Positions 16,970 through 27,405 of a stretch of DNA of 64,000 bases are shown here, piece after piece; position 1 is the stretch's first letter; the number at the start of each line of letters is the position of its first letter. Source of the DNA: Chloroflexi bacterium HGW-Chloroflexi-6 (lineage in GTDB: Bacteria > Chloroflexota > Anaerolineae > Anaerolineales > Villigracilaceae); NCBI GenBank assembly GCA_002840685.1, contig PHBU01000003.1, positions 124,001 to 188,000 on the forward strand, read 5' to 3'. The notes below the pieces were generated by a model. That model was not told the DNA's origin. It made no database searches and was given only the letters and a program-made list of their open reading frames with translations. Made by a program: the position numbers and the translations under genes.

Positions 16970-18175
16970 ATGAAAAAACTGCAACTACCGCGTAACGTTT
17001 GGGTGCTGACCGCAACTTCTTTCCTGACCGATATATCCTCTGAAATGATAGCCAACCTGATGCCGCTCTTCCTGAGCAATGTGCTTGGGGTTGGCACGGC
17101 CCTGATCGGCCTGATCGATGGGATCGCCGAATCGACCGCCAGCTTGATGAAGCTGTATTCGGGCGCACTCTCGGACAAACTGGGCAAGCGCAAATGGCTG
17201 ACAGTTGCCGGGTATGCTCTTTCAACTTTTGCCAAACCGTTTCTTTATTTCGCCAACACCTGGGGATGGGTGCTCGGCATCCGCTTTGTGGATCGGCTGG
17301 GCAAAGGCATCCGTACTGCCCCGCGCGATGCTTTGCTGGCAGGCAGCATCGACGAAAAACAGCGCGGACTGGCGTTTGGCCTGCACCGCGCCGGAGATAC
17401 AGCCGGGGCCTTCATCGGGCTTGCCATTGCTGCCCTGGTTATTTATTTCACCCAACAGGGCGCGACCCAACTGAACAGGGCAACCTTCCAAACGATTGTG
17501 CTGATTTCCATCATCCCGGCCCTGCTGGCGGTGCTGGTGCTGGCGGCCTTTTCGAATGAGGTCAAGGTTGCCAAAAAGTCGAACCTGCCGGCCTTCAGCC
17601 TGAAGGGTCTCGACAGGCGCTTTAAATTGTTCCTGCTGGCATCCATTCTGTTTACACTGGGTAACTCATCCGATTCGTTCATCATCCTGCGCGGCCAGGA
17701 GCGCGGATTAAACCTGCTCCAGGTGATGGGCATGCTGCTGACCTTCAATGCAGTCTATACGATCCTCTCCGGTCCGCTGGGCGCGCTTTCAGACAAACTG
17801 GGAAGGCGTAAATTGATTTTTACCGGCTGGCTGTTTTATGCGCTGGTCTATCTCGGATTTTCACTCTCACAAAGCGGTGCACACGTTTGGGCTTTGTTTG
17901 GTCTGTATGGTGTCTATTACGCCATGACCGAGGGAGCCGCCAAAGCCTTTGTGGCTGACCTGGTTCCCGATGAAATGCGCGGAAGAGCCTATGGCCTGTA
18001 CCACGCCGCCCTGGCGCTCGCGGCTTTTCCGGCCTCGCTGATTGCCGGCCTGCTCTGGCAGGGATTGGGCTCCTGGCCTGGCTTTGGAGCATCTGCGCCT
18101 TTTATTTTTGGGGCGGTCATGTCACTGGCGGCCTTGGTCGTATTTACAGTACAATCAGCCATACATGAAAATTAG
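16970..18175 (+). CDS. Major facilitator superfamily transporter
   Basis: The 401-residue protein has about twelve membrane helices and the MFS loop 2-3 motif GALSDKLGKRK, repeated as GALSDKLGRRK between helices 8 and 9. The stretch RFVDRLGKGIRTAPRDALLA is typical of a large bacterial MFS group of unknown substrate. I chose ATG 16970 (MKKLQLPRNVWVLTATSFLTD) because the first helix follows directly and the upstream codons lie over the divergent promoter region. The last 11 bases overlap the ComEC-like gene start, implying coupled translation. Confidence 0.9.
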   Translation: MKKLQLPRNVWVLTATSFLTDISSEMIANLMPLFLSNVLGVGTALIGLIDGIAESTASLMKLYSGALSDKLGKRKWLTVAGYALSTFAKPFLYFANTWGWVLGIRFVDRLGKGIRTAPRDALLAGSIDEKQRGLAFGLHRAGDTAGAFIGLAIAALVIYFTQQGATQLNRATFQTIVLISIIPALLAVLVLAAFSNEVKVAKKSNLPAFSLKGLDRRFKLFLLASILFTLGNSSDSFIILRGQERGLNLLQVMGMLLTFNAVYTILSGPLGALSDKLGRRKLIFTGWLFYALVYLGFSLSQSGAHVWALFGLYGVYYAMTEGAAKAFVADLVPDEMRGRAYGLYHAALALAAFPASLIAGLLWQGLGSWPGFGASAPFIFGAVMSLAALVVFTVQSAIHEN

Positions 18176-20522
18176 CATCCAAAACATCGCCAATTTGCAT
18201 TTATTGTGGGTTTGTCTTGCCTTCCTGGCTGGCATATTGCTTGGAGCGCAGGTACTTTTGCCTGTCAAATTTTGGCTTTTGCTGGCTGCTGTCGGGCTGG
18301 CCGCCGGGATACTCTTGCGCTTGCTCAACAAGAACAGCGCCATCCTGCTGGCTATCCTGCCCTTTTTCCTGTTTGCGGGCGCGGCGCGCTACCAGTTTGC
18401 CCAGCCGAGCGTTACCCCCCAGGACCTGATCTATTACAACGACTTTCCGCGCACGATCTGGATCACCGGTTCGTTGGCCGAGCCGCCCGATGTGCGTGAT
18501 ACCTACCAAAACCTGCGTGTCAAAGTTCACGCAGTTGATTTTGGAGAAGGCGATATTGAGATCAGCGGCATGTTGCTCATCCGCGCGCGTTACGCTGAAG
18601 AACTGCAATATGGCGATCTGATCCGCGCCCGCGGCGACTTCGCCACCCCGGCTGAAAACGAAGTATTCTCGTATCGCGATTATCTTGCTTTGAATGGCAT
18701 CCACAGCACGATGAATGCCAATCGCGTCACACTGCTACCGCAGGACGGGGAAACCAATCCGTTCTGGTCGTTGATGTACCGGCTGAAAACCAGCCTGTCC
18801 AAGCGCATTTACCTGCTCTTTCCTGACCCTGAAGCCTCGCTTTTGCACGGCATCCTGCTTGGCGATGATGACGGAATGGCGCCTGATCTTCAGCAAGCTT
18901 TCAAAAATACTGGCACATCCCACATTATTGCCATTTCCGGTTTCAATATTGCCATCATCGCGGCCTTGCTGGTAGCCCTTTTTAGCCGTCTGTTCGGCAA
19001 AACCATCGGCGCTGTCCTGGCAATTCTGGGCATCACGGGCTATACCCTGCTGGTAGGCGCGGATGCATCCGTTGTGCGCGCCGCCATCATGGGCAGTTTG
19101 TCGATCGTTGCGCTCCAAATGGGGCGGCGCACGTTTGCGCTGAATACCCTGGCGGCAGTTGCCGCTGCGATGGCTTTTTTCAACCCACTGATTTTGGGCG
19201 ATGTCGGCTTTCAACTTTCATTTGCGGCCACGCTGGGCTTGGTTCTTTACGCCCAGCCGCTTCAAGATTGGGTTGCCGCCAGGCTGCGCCGCTTCCTGCC
19301 TGTCAGCGTTGTCGAACGCCTGATCGGCCCATTTTCTGAATACTTCCTGATGACCCTGGCGGCCCAGGTTACGACTCTGCCTGTTATCGCCTATCACTTT
19401 GAACGCATTTCGCTGGTTTCCTTCCTCGTCAACCCGATTGTTCTGCCAGCCCAGCCGCCGGTCATGATCCTTGGCGGGCTGGCTGTCATTGCCAGCCACG
19501 CTTACATGCCGCTCGGCAAGCTGCTGACGGCCATCGCCTGGCCTTTCCCGGCTTACACCATCCGCATGGTGGAATTGTTCGATAAAATTCCCGGCGGGGT
19601 GATCGTGCTTGGGGAATTCAGCCTGCTCTTTTTGATCGGGTTTTACGGGATTCTGCTCGGGCTCACCTTTGGCGGGACGCAGTTCCGAGAGAAAGCTGCC
19701 AAGGCTTTGAGCCCCGCTACCGTGCTGACAGGGCTGGCGATTGCCGTTTTCCTGGTCTGGCGTTTGACGCTTTCCGCCCCCGATGGACGGTTGCACCTGA
19801 CCTTCCTCGATGTCGGTTCGGGTGACGCCATCCTGATCCAAACCCCGGCCGGCAGGCACATCCTGATCAATGGCGGCCCCAGTCCTTCGCGGCTTTCAGA
19901 CCAGCTCGGGCGTCGTTTGCCGCCCTTCAACCGTCAACCCGATTACCTGGTGATCGCTGCTCCCCAGGAAAACCAGATGGCCGCCTTGCCGACCACCATT
20001 GAACGATTTGTTCCCGATGCCGTGCTGTGGAGCGGCGACACGATGGGCTCTTATTCTGCCCAAAAAGTGAACGAGTGGACGCTGGAACGCGCCATCCCGC
20101 ATGAACTGGCTCAGGTGGGTACAGAACTCGACCTGGGCAACGAGGCGCGCCTGCGCGTGCTGGATATCTCTGAGCGGGGCATGGTGCTGCTCGTCGAGTG
20201 GAAAACCTTTCGGGCTATTTTGCCGCTCGGGGTCAAGTTCGAGTCTTTTGAGCGCCTTGAGTACGGTCGCGGCATCGGGTCGCCAACTGTTTTGCTACTG
20301 GCCGAGAGCGGTTATGCACCGGCCAACCCGCCCGAGTGGTTGGATAACCTGTCGCCCAATCTTTACATCCTGTCTGTCGCCGGCGATGACCCTAACGGTC
20401 TTCCTGCGCCCGAGACGATCGAGCTGCTGCGCGACCAGACCGTCCTGCGCACCGACCGCAACGGGTGGATCGAAATCTCAACAGACGGCGACCAGATCTG
20501 GGTGGAGGTCGAGCGCAAGTAA
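18165..20522 (+). CDS. comEC: ComEC/Rec2-family DNA uptake channel with degenerate metallo-beta-lactamase domain
   Basis: The 785-residue protein has N-terminal membrane helices, a DUF4131-like soluble segment (about 90-190), and the Competence channel domain ([50 protein letters not shown]). The C-terminal domain begins [20 protein letters not shown] like other ComEC nuclease domains. The expected metal-binding THPHADH is replaced by AAPQENQ, and LIDGG reads LINGG, so nuclease activity is unlikely here. ATG 18165 overlaps the MFS gene by 11 bases. A channel role in DNA uptake remains plausible, but no other competence gene is present in the window. Confidence 0.88.
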   Translation: MKISIQNIANLHLLWVCLAFLAGILLGAQVLLPVKFWLLLAAVGLAAGILLRLLNKNSAILLAILPFFLFAGAARYQFAQPSVTPQDLIYYNDFPRTIWITGSLAEPPDVRDTYQNLRVKVHAVDFGEGDIEISGMLLIRARYAEELQYGDLIRARGDFATPAENEVFSYRDYLALNGIHSTMNANRVTLLPQDGETNPFWSLMYRLKTSLSKRIYLLFPDPEASLLHGILLGDDDGMAPDLQQAFKNTGTSHIIAISGFNIAIIAALLVALFSRLFGKTIGAVLAILGITGYTLLVGADASVVRAAIMGSLSIVALQMGRRTFALNTLAAVAAAMAFFNPLILGDVGFQLSFAATLGLVLYAQPLQDWVAARLRRFLPVSVVERLIGPFSEYFLMTLAAQVTTLPVIAYHFERISLVSFLVNPIVLPAQPPVMILGGLAVIASHAYMPLGKLLTAIAWPFPAYTIRMVELFDKIPGGVIVLGEFSLLFLIGFYGILLGLTFGGTQFREKAAKALSPATVLTGLAIAVFLVWRLTLSAPDGRLHLTFLDVGSGDAILIQTPAGRHILINGGPSPSRLSDQLGRRLPPFNRQPDYLVIAAPQENQMAALPTTIERFVPDAVLWSGDTMGSYSAQKVNEWTLERAIPHELAQVGTELDLGNEARLRVLDISERGMVLLVEWKTFRAILPLGVKFESFERLEYGRGIGSPTVLLLAESGYAPANPPEWLDNLSPNLYILSVAGDDPNGLPAPETIELLRDQTVLRTDRNGWIEISTDGDQIWVEVERK

Positions 20523-20552
20523 ATCCAAATGGTACAGTATGCCCGTGACGGG

Positions 20553-20558
20553 TATAAT
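20553..20558 (+). promoter_or_regulatory. Possible -10 box upstream of icd
   Basis: TATAAT lies in the context GACGGGTATAATTT, 28 bases before the icd start. The same GACGGGTATAAT occurs before the PLP enzyme gene (29775-29786). No good -35 hexamer is seen for either. Confidence 0.4.
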
Positions 20559-20586
20559 TTGCTTAAATCACCAAAGGAGAGACAAA

Positions 20587-21990
20587 ATGGCATATAGTAA
20601 TGTGACGGTCCCGGAGGGTGGGGCCAAGATCAGCATTCAGGACGGTAAACTCAACGTTCCGAATAATCCAGTAATTCCGTTTGTCGAGGGAGACGGCACC
20701 GGGCGTGATATTTGGCGGGCTTCTGTGCGTGTTTTTGACGCGGCCGTGGAAAAGGCCTATGGCGGCAAGCGCAAGATCCACTGGATGGAAGTTTATGCCG
20801 GTGAAAAATCGTTCAAGCGCTTCCAAAGCTGGCTTCCGGAAGAAACCAATGAAGCTTTTCGTGAATTTTTGGTGGGTATCAAAGGTCCTCTGACCACCCC
20901 GATCGGCGGCGGTATCCGCTCTTTGAATGTGGCTTTGCGCAAAAACCTTGACCTGTATGTATGCCAGCGCCCGGTGCGTTGGTATAAAGGTGTTCCCTCG
21001 CCGGTGAAGCACCCGGAACATGTCGATATGGTCATCTTCCGCGAGAACACTGAAGATATTTATACCGGTATCGAGTTCAAATATGGCACGGAAGAGAACA
21101 AAAAGTTCAAAGCCTTGCTTAAGGAAGCTTTCCCGAAAGAATACGCCAAGATGCGCTTCCCCGATACTGCCGGGTTGGGTATCAAGCCGGTATCGGTTGA
21201 AGGCACAGAGCGCCTGGTGCGCGCCGCGATTAAATGGTCCTTGGAAAACAAGCGCAAGAGTGTCAACTTTGTTCACAAGGGCAACATTATGAAGTTCACC
21301 GAAGGCGCTTTCAAAGACTGGGGTTATGCCCTCGCCAAACGTGAATTCCGCAGCGAAATTGTAACGGAGCGCGAATCGTGGATTTTGGGCAATAAAGAAA
21401 AAGATCCCAACCTGACGGTTGAAGAAAACGCCCAGATGATCGACCCCGGCTTCGAGATGATGTCGCCCGACCAGCAGGCCGAGATCAAAGCTGAAGTGGA
21501 AGAAGCCCTGGGCCTGTGGGAAACGCACGGCGGCGGCAAGTGGAAATCGATGTTGTTGATCAAAGATTCGATCGCCGATGTCAGCCTGCAGTTCACCCTC
21601 ATTCGCCCACGCGATTACGATGTGATCGCGACCCTCAATCTGAATGGCGATTACCTTTCAGATGCGTTGGCTGCCCAGGTGGGTGGCATCGGTATTGCCC
21701 CCGGCGCGAATATTAACTACGAGACCGGTCACGCCATCTTCGAGGCCACTCACGGTACTGCGCCCAAGTATGCCGACCTGGATAAGGTTAACCCCGGCTC
21801 GGTTATTCTTTCCGGCGAGATGATGCTGCGTTACATGGGTTGGGGCGAAGCTGCCGATCTGATCGTTAAAGGCATGGAAGGCGCGATCGCGGCCAAGACC
21901 GTGACTTACGATTTCGAGCGCTTGATGGAAGGGGCCACCCTGCTCAAATGCTCCGAGTTTGGTGATGCGATCATCAAGCACATGGATTGA
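20587..21990 (+). CDS. icd: NADP-dependent isocitrate dehydrogenase
   Basis: The 467-residue protein aligns with E. coli-type ICDH. It has [14 protein letters not shown] near the N-terminus, [13 protein letters not shown] with the regulatory/substrate-binding Ser, [15 protein letters not shown], and the cofactor segment [10 protein letters not shown], whose Lys-Tyr pair is the NADP-specific version. It oxidises isocitrate to 2-oxoglutarate in the TCA cycle. AAAGGAGAG lies just upstream of ATG 20587; upstream codons in frame belong to a shifted reading of comEC. No AceK-type kinase gene was seen. Confidence 0.95.
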   Translation: MAYSNVTVPEGGAKISIQDGKLNVPNNPVIPFVEGDGTGRDIWRASVRVFDAAVEKAYGGKRKIHWMEVYAGEKSFKRFQSWLPEETNEAFREFLVGIKGPLTTPIGGGIRSLNVALRKNLDLYVCQRPVRWYKGVPSPVKHPEHVDMVIFRENTEDIYTGIEFKYGTEENKKFKALLKEAFPKEYAKMRFPDTAGLGIKPVSVEGTERLVRAAIKWSLENKRKSVNFVHKGNIMKFTEGAFKDWGYALAKREFRSEIVTERESWILGNKEKDPNLTVEENAQMIDPGFEMMSPDQQAEIKAEVEEALGLWETHGGGKWKSMLLIKDSIADVSLQFTLIRPRDYDVIATLNLNGDYLSDALAAQVGGIGIAPGANINYETGHAIFEATHGTAPKYADLDKVNPGSVILSGEMMLRYMGWGEAADLIVKGMEGAIAAKTVTYDFERLMEGATLLKCSEFGDAIIKHMD

Positions 21991-22012
21991 TCGCTAAAAC
22001 ATAAAGTTAAAT

Positions 22013-22052
22013 AAAAATTCCGCAGGCCTGTTAGGCTCTGCGGAATTTTTTT
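22013..22052. terminator. Bidirectional terminator after icd
   Basis: ATTCCGCAG (22017-22025) pairs with CTGCGGAAT (22038-22046), with a further GCC/GGC pair inside. A-rich and T-rich flanks serve the convergent icd and histidine kinase genes; the T-run reaches the kinase stop. Confidence 0.88.
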
Positions 22053-25000
22053 ATTCGAGCGTGAAGAAAAATGTTGTTCCCTTGCCAGGTTCGCTTTCTG
22101 CCCAAACCTGCCCACCGTGCTTTTGGATAATTCGTTTGACGATCGCCAACCCAATGCCTGTTCCAGGAAATTCATCGACGGAATGCAGTCTTTGAAAAGC
22201 CCCGAACAACTTATCCACATAATCCATATTAAAACCGACCCCGTTGTCGCGCACATAGAAGGTTTTTTTGCCATTATGCGTGAGTTTATTGACTTCGATC
22301 ACGGCACCGGGCGTTTTTGCTGTAAATTTCCAGGCATTGCTGATCAAGTTTTCTAGCGCGACTTTTATCAGCCGTTCGTCGCCTTTTGACTTCAGGTTCT
22401 TTGCGATGTGGATTTCTATGTTGCGTTCAGGTTCTGCTGCTTTTAATTGCTGGTAAATTTCTTCAGACAGGCTGTGCAGATCCACAGGTTGCCGGTGCAA
22501 TTCAACACGGGTAATTCTTGATAGCCGCAGCAGGTCGTCAATTAACTGTCCCATGTTTTTGGCGGCCTGGCGGGTCCTTTGCAGGAAAATTGTGCCATCG
22601 GGTGGAATCTGGTCGGCAAAATCATCCATCAGGATGCGGGTAAAGCCATCGATCGCGCGTAGCGGCGCACGCAGGTCGTGAGATACTGAATAAGAAAAAG
22701 CTTCCAACTCGCGGTTGGCGGCCTGCAGCTCGGCAGAACGCTGCTGCAGCTTTTCTTCCATTTCTTTGCGATCGGTGATGTCGAGTGTTGTCGAGATCAC
22801 CGAAACCACTTTCCCCCGCGGGTCAAATTCGGGGGCAAGCGACCAAAGGCCAACATCGCCCATTAGTTCGTATTCTGTTTTCAAGGGTTCGCCGCTGTCA
22901 AAAACCTGTCGAATCTTCTCTTCGGCAAAGTCAATTGATGGCTGTGAGCCAAATACCTCGCGGAGCGTTTTACCAAGAACATTTGCGGCGTAAAACTTTT
23001 CCTTGTTGCCAAGATGGTTGACGTACAAAAAATGGCTATCGCGATCGTACCGCGCGATTTGCAAGGGGTTGTTTTCAGAGAGGGCGCGAAATTTCTCTTC
23101 GCTGGCTTGCAGGGCTGCTGTGCGTCGTCTCACCCTTGATTCAAGTTCTACATTCAACAGCCGGATTTTGTCTTCGGCGCGTTTCTTTTCTTCAAGTTCG
23201 CGTTGCACTTGATCATACAAGCGCGCGTTCAGGATGGCGTTGGCCAGCAGGTCGGCCATGGTTTCGAAGGTGGCAATATCTTCCTGGCTGAAGGCAGACG
23301 GTTTCTGGCTTTGAATGGTTAACCCGCCCAACACTTCGCCGCGGCTGACGAGCGGCAGGGCCAGCTCTGAGCGGGTTTCTGGAAGAAGCGGGTTGTTGAA
23401 GCGCACCGCCTCTTCACCGACATCCAAGGCGATGCGCGCCTGGCAGTTGGTGATGCACCAGCCGATCATCGAGGTTTCGCTGATCTCGAGCTGGTGACCG
23501 GCGCTGAGCATCTTGACGCCCTCCTGGCCTGTGGCAGCGCGCAAGATGGCCCAATGCGGATCTTCTTCAATCAGGAACAAGCCGGCATAATACAATTCAA
23601 ACTGTTTTTGTACCATTTCCACAACTTGCTGGCTAAGCGCGCGTGAATCAAGGATGGCTGTCGCCGCCCGGGCTACTTCCGCACCCAGTTGCAGCAGGCC
23701 GGAGCGTCGTTCGAGAACCTCGGCATATTTTCTCAGGTTGTTGTTGGCGCTCCAGATGGCTTGCTCATCTTGTTTGCGCTCAGTGATGTCCGTTATTGTT
23801 CCCGCCATGCGAATGGGTTTGCCATTTTCGTTGTAGTAAGCGAGCCCTTGTGTTTCCAACCAGTGTATTTCGCCAGACTTCCAGGTAATACGATGTTCAA
23901 TACGATAGCCTGGCGCAGCACCTGTCAGGCATTTATCGATGCTTTGATTAACCTTGCTGCGATCCTCAGCGTGGACAAGTTTCAAGAAATCTTGCAAGCT
24001 GCTCACCAAACCGTCTTTTTCGATCCCCATGATCTGATAAGCTCTTTCAGAGTAAATCATCTGATCCGATTCGATTTCCCAATCCCAAATCCCCATTTTT
24101 GCCGCAGAAAGGGCCAGGTCGAGTCTTGTCTGGCTTTCGATCAGCGCATTTTCAGTGCGAGTTCTTTCTGCCAATTCATCTTGTGCAGCCTGGTAAAGTG
24201 AAGCATTATCCAGCACCAGGGTTGCCAGTTCGGCTAACTGGGTGAGTTGTTCGACCCGTTTTGTGGTGAACTTTCGTTCCGAATCTTCATAGGCCAGCCC
24301 CAGAACACCCATTACGTTGCCCTGGGTTTTTAGTGGAATACCAAGAATGGCATAAAATCCCTGGTCGGTATAACTCTCTCGCCGCCTTTCCCAGGTATTG
24401 TAATTATTGACAACAACCGTTTCACCTTTTTCCAACACATCGCTGGTTGTTCCATTTCCGATTGGCAGTACGATGCCCGTAAACGATTCGAACAGTCCGT
24501 GCCCCAAATGCTTGCGTGTTAATTGCCCTCCGGGCAGAACCAGGTCAATATAACCATGCCGGGTATCTGCCAGAATTTCAGCGCGCACCAGTATCGACTC
24601 GAGCAGGGAATTAAGATCGAGCCGGTCAATAATTGCGAGGGTTGTTTCGTGAAGGGCAGCCAGGTACTCGGCCTGTTCACTCAAAGTAGCTTCTGTTTGC
24701 CGCCTTACTTCCAACTCAGCGGATGCTTTGTCCAGTGCTGAGCGCAGGTGTTTCATCGTGAGCGATAATAAGACCCAACCGATGACAACATATATTAAAA
24801 ATATGATCCATAAGTAAAAGGGATTTTGCGATGGGATTTCTGGTATTTTGCCGAGCATATCCAGATACATGATCCAGGCTGTGCTGCCAATGCTTAAGAT
24901 CATTATCAAAAAAGCATAACGCCCGCCCAATAACAAGCCGGTTATGAAAATCACCAATAAAAAACCACCCTGTCCAACGGATTGCATTCCGCCGGTGGCA

Positions 25001-25284
25001 ACCATGCTGATGGACATGATGCCCCACAATCCCAGCACGTATACTAGCGCAGAGATGCGCAGGTAATTTTTGCTCGCAATCAACCAACAAACCAGAGATG
25101 CGGCGCTGGTGGCAAATATAAACCAGAGAAGCCAATCATTGGGGTTTACCCAAGCGTAAAACAAGCCGTAAAGCAGGCTGGCTGCGGCTGAAATAGGTAA
25201 AATTAAAGATAGAGACCGCTTGATGCGGACTTTTTCATTGGAACTAATGGCAGGGAATAGAATATCGCTAATTTTTCGTAGCAT
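22051..25284 (-). CDS. Large membrane PAS/GAF sensor histidine kinase
   Basis: The 1077-residue protein starts with several membrane helices (about 22-190). Then follow a GAF domain (about 215-370), a PAS domain (about 385-505, WDWEIESDQMIYS), a second GAF (about 530-700), another PAS (about 735-845), a HisKA domain with FSYSVSHDLRAPLRAIDGF (His near 869) and a HATPase with N-box ENLISNAWKFT and GTGIGLAIVKRI. This end resembles cyanobacterial phytochrome-type kinases, but no chromophore Cys was identified. No response regulator is adjacent, so the partner is unknown. No ribosome site is obvious before ATG 25284. Confidence 0.92.
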   Translation of the reverse strand: MLRKISDILFPAISSNEKVRIKRSLSLILPISAAASLLYGLFYAWVNPNDWLLWFIFATSAASLVCWLIASKNYLRISALVYVLGLWGIMSISMVATGGMQSVGQGGFLLVIFITGLLLGGRYAFLIMILSIGSTAWIMYLDMLGKIPEIPSQNPFYLWIIFLIYVVIGWVLLSLTMKHLRSALDKASAELEVRRQTEATLSEQAEYLAALHETTLAIIDRLDLNSLLESILVRAEILADTRHGYIDLVLPGGQLTRKHLGHGLFESFTGIVLPIGNGTTSDVLEKGETVVVNNYNTWERRRESYTDQGFYAILGIPLKTQGNVMGVLGLAYEDSERKFTTKRVEQLTQLAELATLVLDNASLYQAAQDELAERTRTENALIESQTRLDLALSAAKMGIWDWEIESDQMIYSERAYQIMGIEKDGLVSSLQDFLKLVHAEDRSKVNQSIDKCLTGAAPGYRIEHRITWKSGEIHWLETQGLAYYNENGKPIRMAGTITDITERKQDEQAIWSANNNLRKYAEVLERRSGLLQLGAEVARAATAILDSRALSQQVVEMVQKQFELYYAGLFLIEEDPHWAILRAATGQEGVKMLSAGHQLEISETSMIGWCITNCQARIALDVGEEAVRFNNPLLPETRSELALPLVSRGEVLGGLTIQSQKPSAFSQEDIATFETMADLLANAILNARLYDQVQRELEEKKRAEDKIRLLNVELESRVRRRTAALQASEEKFRALSENNPLQIARYDRDSHFLYVNHLGNKEKFYAANVLGKTLREVFGSQPSIDFAEEKIRQVFDSGEPLKTEYELMGDVGLWSLAPEFDPRGKVVSVISTTLDITDRKEMEEKLQQRSAELQAANRELEAFSYSVSHDLRAPLRAIDGFTRILMDDFADQIPPDGTIFLQRTRQAAKNMGQLIDDLLRLSRITRVELHRQPVDLHSLSEEIYQQLKAAEPERNIEIHIAKNLKSKGDERLIKVALENLISNAWKFTAKTPGAVIEVNKLTHNGKKTFYVRDNGVGFNMDYVDKLFGAFQRLHSVDEFPGTGIGLAIVKRIIQKHGGQVWAESEPGKGTTFFFTLE

Positions 25285-25325
25285 TTTTAGCTAAGCATTT
25301 TGTAAAATTTATGGAGATGTCAGTA

Positions 25326-25349
25326 AAATAAAAAGTCCCTTTCGGGACT
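25326..25349 (-). terminator. Terminator overlapping the stop of the DivIC-like gene
   Basis: On minus, AGTCCC-GAAA-GGGACT is followed by TTTTTATTTT. The 5' arm includes the TAG stop at 25348-25350. Confidence 0.8.
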
Positions 25350-25731
25350 ATTCGCCAAATAATAAATCGAGCCAGACATCCCACTTGGTTAGGCCGTTTA
25401 GCACCGGGGTGGGTATTGGGGTGGGGGGAATTGTTGCCCCCGGTTCAGGTAATGGAATAACAACAAGGTCACCTTCCTGCGCCATGCGGTTTTGTTCCCG
25501 CGCCCAGGCTTCTACAGCTGCCGGAGATGTAGCATACGCAACCTGGGTTTGCAAAGCGTATTGGGTTACTATAACCGCGGTTGCCTGAGCGCGAACAAGA
25601 GATGCTTCTTTTTGCAGGCGGGTTAATTCCTCCATGCGATTATTAAAATCCATGATGAGGAATAGTAATATTGCAATCCCTGCCAATACACCTAATCGAC
25701 GGAAGTCAACACGAAAGCGACCGATTTGCAT
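25348..25731 (-). CDS. Septum formation initiator (DivIC/FtsB-like) protein
   Basis: The 127-residue protein has a short cytoplasmic N-terminus, one membrane helix (about 13-28) and a heptad coiled-coil (NRMEELTRLQKEASLVRAQA), then VEAWAREQNRMAQEGDLVV, the conserved end of DivIC/FtsB proteins. A Pro-rich tail follows. Such proteins act in the divisome with FtsL/DivIB. FtsB-like genes often sit apart from the dcw cluster. The tRNA-Leu gene lies just upstream on the same strand, separated by a terminator. Confidence 0.82.
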   Translation of the reverse strand: MQIGRFRVDFRRLGVLAGIAILLFLIMDFNNRMEELTRLQKEASLVRAQATAVIVTQYALQTQVAYATSPAAVEAWAREQNRMAQEGDLVVIPLPEPGATIPPTPIPTPVLNGLTKWDVWLDLLFGE

Positions 25732-25751
25732 ATTTTTATTTTATCATGGAG

Positions 25752-25786
25752 AAAACAAAAACTCTCGCATAAAAAATGCGAGAGCT
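25752..25786 (-). terminator. Terminator downstream of tRNA-Leu
   Basis: On minus, CTCTCGCAT pairs with ATGCGAGAG around a T-rich loop and is followed by TTTTTGTTTT. It lies 3 bases from the tRNA 3' end. Confidence 0.85.
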
Positions 25787-25788
25787 TG

Positions 25789-25872
<84 letters not shown>

Positions 25873-25896
25873 AAGTTTATTTTTAAAGCGGATGGT

Positions 25897-25924
25897 ATTT
25901 TACCCCACTTCCCTGATTTGTCAA
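25897..25924 (-). promoter_or_regulatory. Sigma-70-type promoter for tRNA-Leu
   Basis: On minus, TTGACA (25919-25924) and TAAAAT (25897-25902) are separated by 16 bases, with the mature tRNA starting about 25 bases after the -10. A TATAAT on plus at 25944-25949 may serve the divergent protease gene, although no clear -35 is seen for it. Confidence 0.75.
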
Positions 25925-26060
25925 TTACTTTGCCTAAAGTGCTTATAATCAATCACGAAAGACATGGCTTTCTTACGCATTTCTTACACCAACGAGGGTA
26001 TATTTCATTATCTTTTAATACAGTTGGATTAATCTTAAAGCTCTAAATTGGAGGCACGCA

Positions 26061-27341
26061 ATGAAATTACTAAAATACACGCTGCTAGGTTTGATCGCAA
26101 TCACATTTGTGTTGGTTGTATTTACAGGTGGATTTGCGCTTGGATATTTTATGGATACTACAGGCATTCCCCTGTTGGGCAATCCTGTTGGTTCACAGCC
26201 TGTTCTTCCGCTTGCTCCACTGACAACCCCGGAAGGCGCAGATCAAAGCACCCCCGCGGAATTACAAACACTTTTCAAACCCTTTTGGGAAGCCTGGGAC
26301 CTTGTCCATACCCAATATGTAGATCAGCCTGTCGATGACCTGGCCTTGATGCAGGGTGCGATCCGTGGCATGTTGGCCGCTTTGGGTGACCAGCACACCT
26401 CCTATATGGACCCTCAGGAATTTGAGGATGCCAATGCCGGCTTGGAAGGCACCTATGAGGGAATCGGTGCTTATGTTGATACCAGCGGCGAATATCTGAC
26501 GGTCATCAGCCCGATTAAGGATTCCCCCGCTGAAGCGGCAGGGTTGCACCCGGGTGACCAGGTTATTGCCATTGATGGTGAAGACATGACCGGTATTACC
26601 CCCGAACTGGCACGCCGCCGGGTGCTTGGCCCGGCAGGGACGGTTGTCAAGCTGACCGTTGCCCGCGAAGGCGAGGAAGAGCCTTTGATTTTCGAGATCA
26701 CCCGCGCAAAAATTGTGGTCGCGAGTGTCGAACATGAGATTCTCGAAAATGGGATTGGCTATGTCAAAATCAATACTTTTGGCGATACCACCAGCAGCGA
26801 ACTGCGTAACGCGCTTAAGGAAATTATGGCCAGCAAACCGCGCGGCCTGATCCTTGATATGCGCAACAATGGCGGTGGTTATTTGCAAACAGCGGTTGAG
26901 GTTGTTTCGCAATTTATCCCTGAAGGCGTTGTGCTGATCGAACGCTATGGCGATGGCACTCGCGATACTTATGAAGCAAATAAGGGCGGCCTGGCGATCG
27001 ATGTCCCATTGGTTGTGCTGGTAAATGAAGGCACAGCCTCTGCTTCTGAAATTGTTGCCGGGGCGATTCAGGATTACGGGCGCGGCAAGCTGGTTGGCAA
27101 GACGACTTTTGGTAAAGGATCGGTACAGATCTGGTCGCCGCTCTCGGACAATCAGGGTGCGGTACGCGTCACCATTGCCAAATGGTTGACTCCCAAAGAG
27201 CGCACCATCCATGAAGTTGGCCTGGCTCCAGACGTTGAAGTTGAACTGACCGAAGAAGATTTCCTGGCTCAGCTTGATCCGCAATTGGATAAGGCCATCG
27301 AGGTGCTCGAGCAGATGATCGGCGGTTCTGCAACCGAGTAA
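26061..27341 (+). CDS. S41-family C-terminal processing peptidase
   Basis: The 426-residue protein has an N-terminal membrane anchor (about 6-29), an S41 N-terminal helical part, a PDZ domain (about 130-215; GIGAYVDTSGEYLTVISPI, AAGLHPGDQVIAIDG) and the protease core. Ser327 in GTASASE and Lys352 in TFGKGSVQ have the 25-residue spacing of the Tsp/CtpA catalytic dyad. It is expected to cut the C-termini of extracytoplasmic proteins. GGAGG at 26049-26053 supports ATG 26061. The YugP-like peptidase gene follows after about 65 bases. Confidence 0.94.
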   Translation: MKLLKYTLLGLIAITFVLVVFTGGFALGYFMDTTGIPLLGNPVGSQPVLPLAPLTTPEGADQSTPAELQTLFKPFWEAWDLVHTQYVDQPVDDLALMQGAIRGMLAALGDQHTSYMDPQEFEDANAGLEGTYEGIGAYVDTSGEYLTVISPIKDSPAEAAGLHPGDQVIAIDGEDMTGITPELARRRVLGPAGTVVKLTVAREGEEEPLIFEITRAKIVVASVEHEILENGIGYVKINTFGDTTSSELRNALKEIMASKPRGLILDMRNNGGGYLQTAVEVVSQFIPEGVVLIERYGDGTRDTYEANKGGLAIDVPLVVLVNEGTASASEIVAGAIQDYGRGKLVGKTTFGKGSVQIWSPLSDNQGAVRVTIAKWLTPKERTIHEVGLAPDVEVELTEEDFLAQLDPQLDKAIEVLEQMIGGSATE

Positions 27342-27405
27342 AAGTTATTTCGTAAAAAAGGTTAAACCGTCTTTAGAAAACACTGATTGAAAAACGGAGG
27401 TAAAT

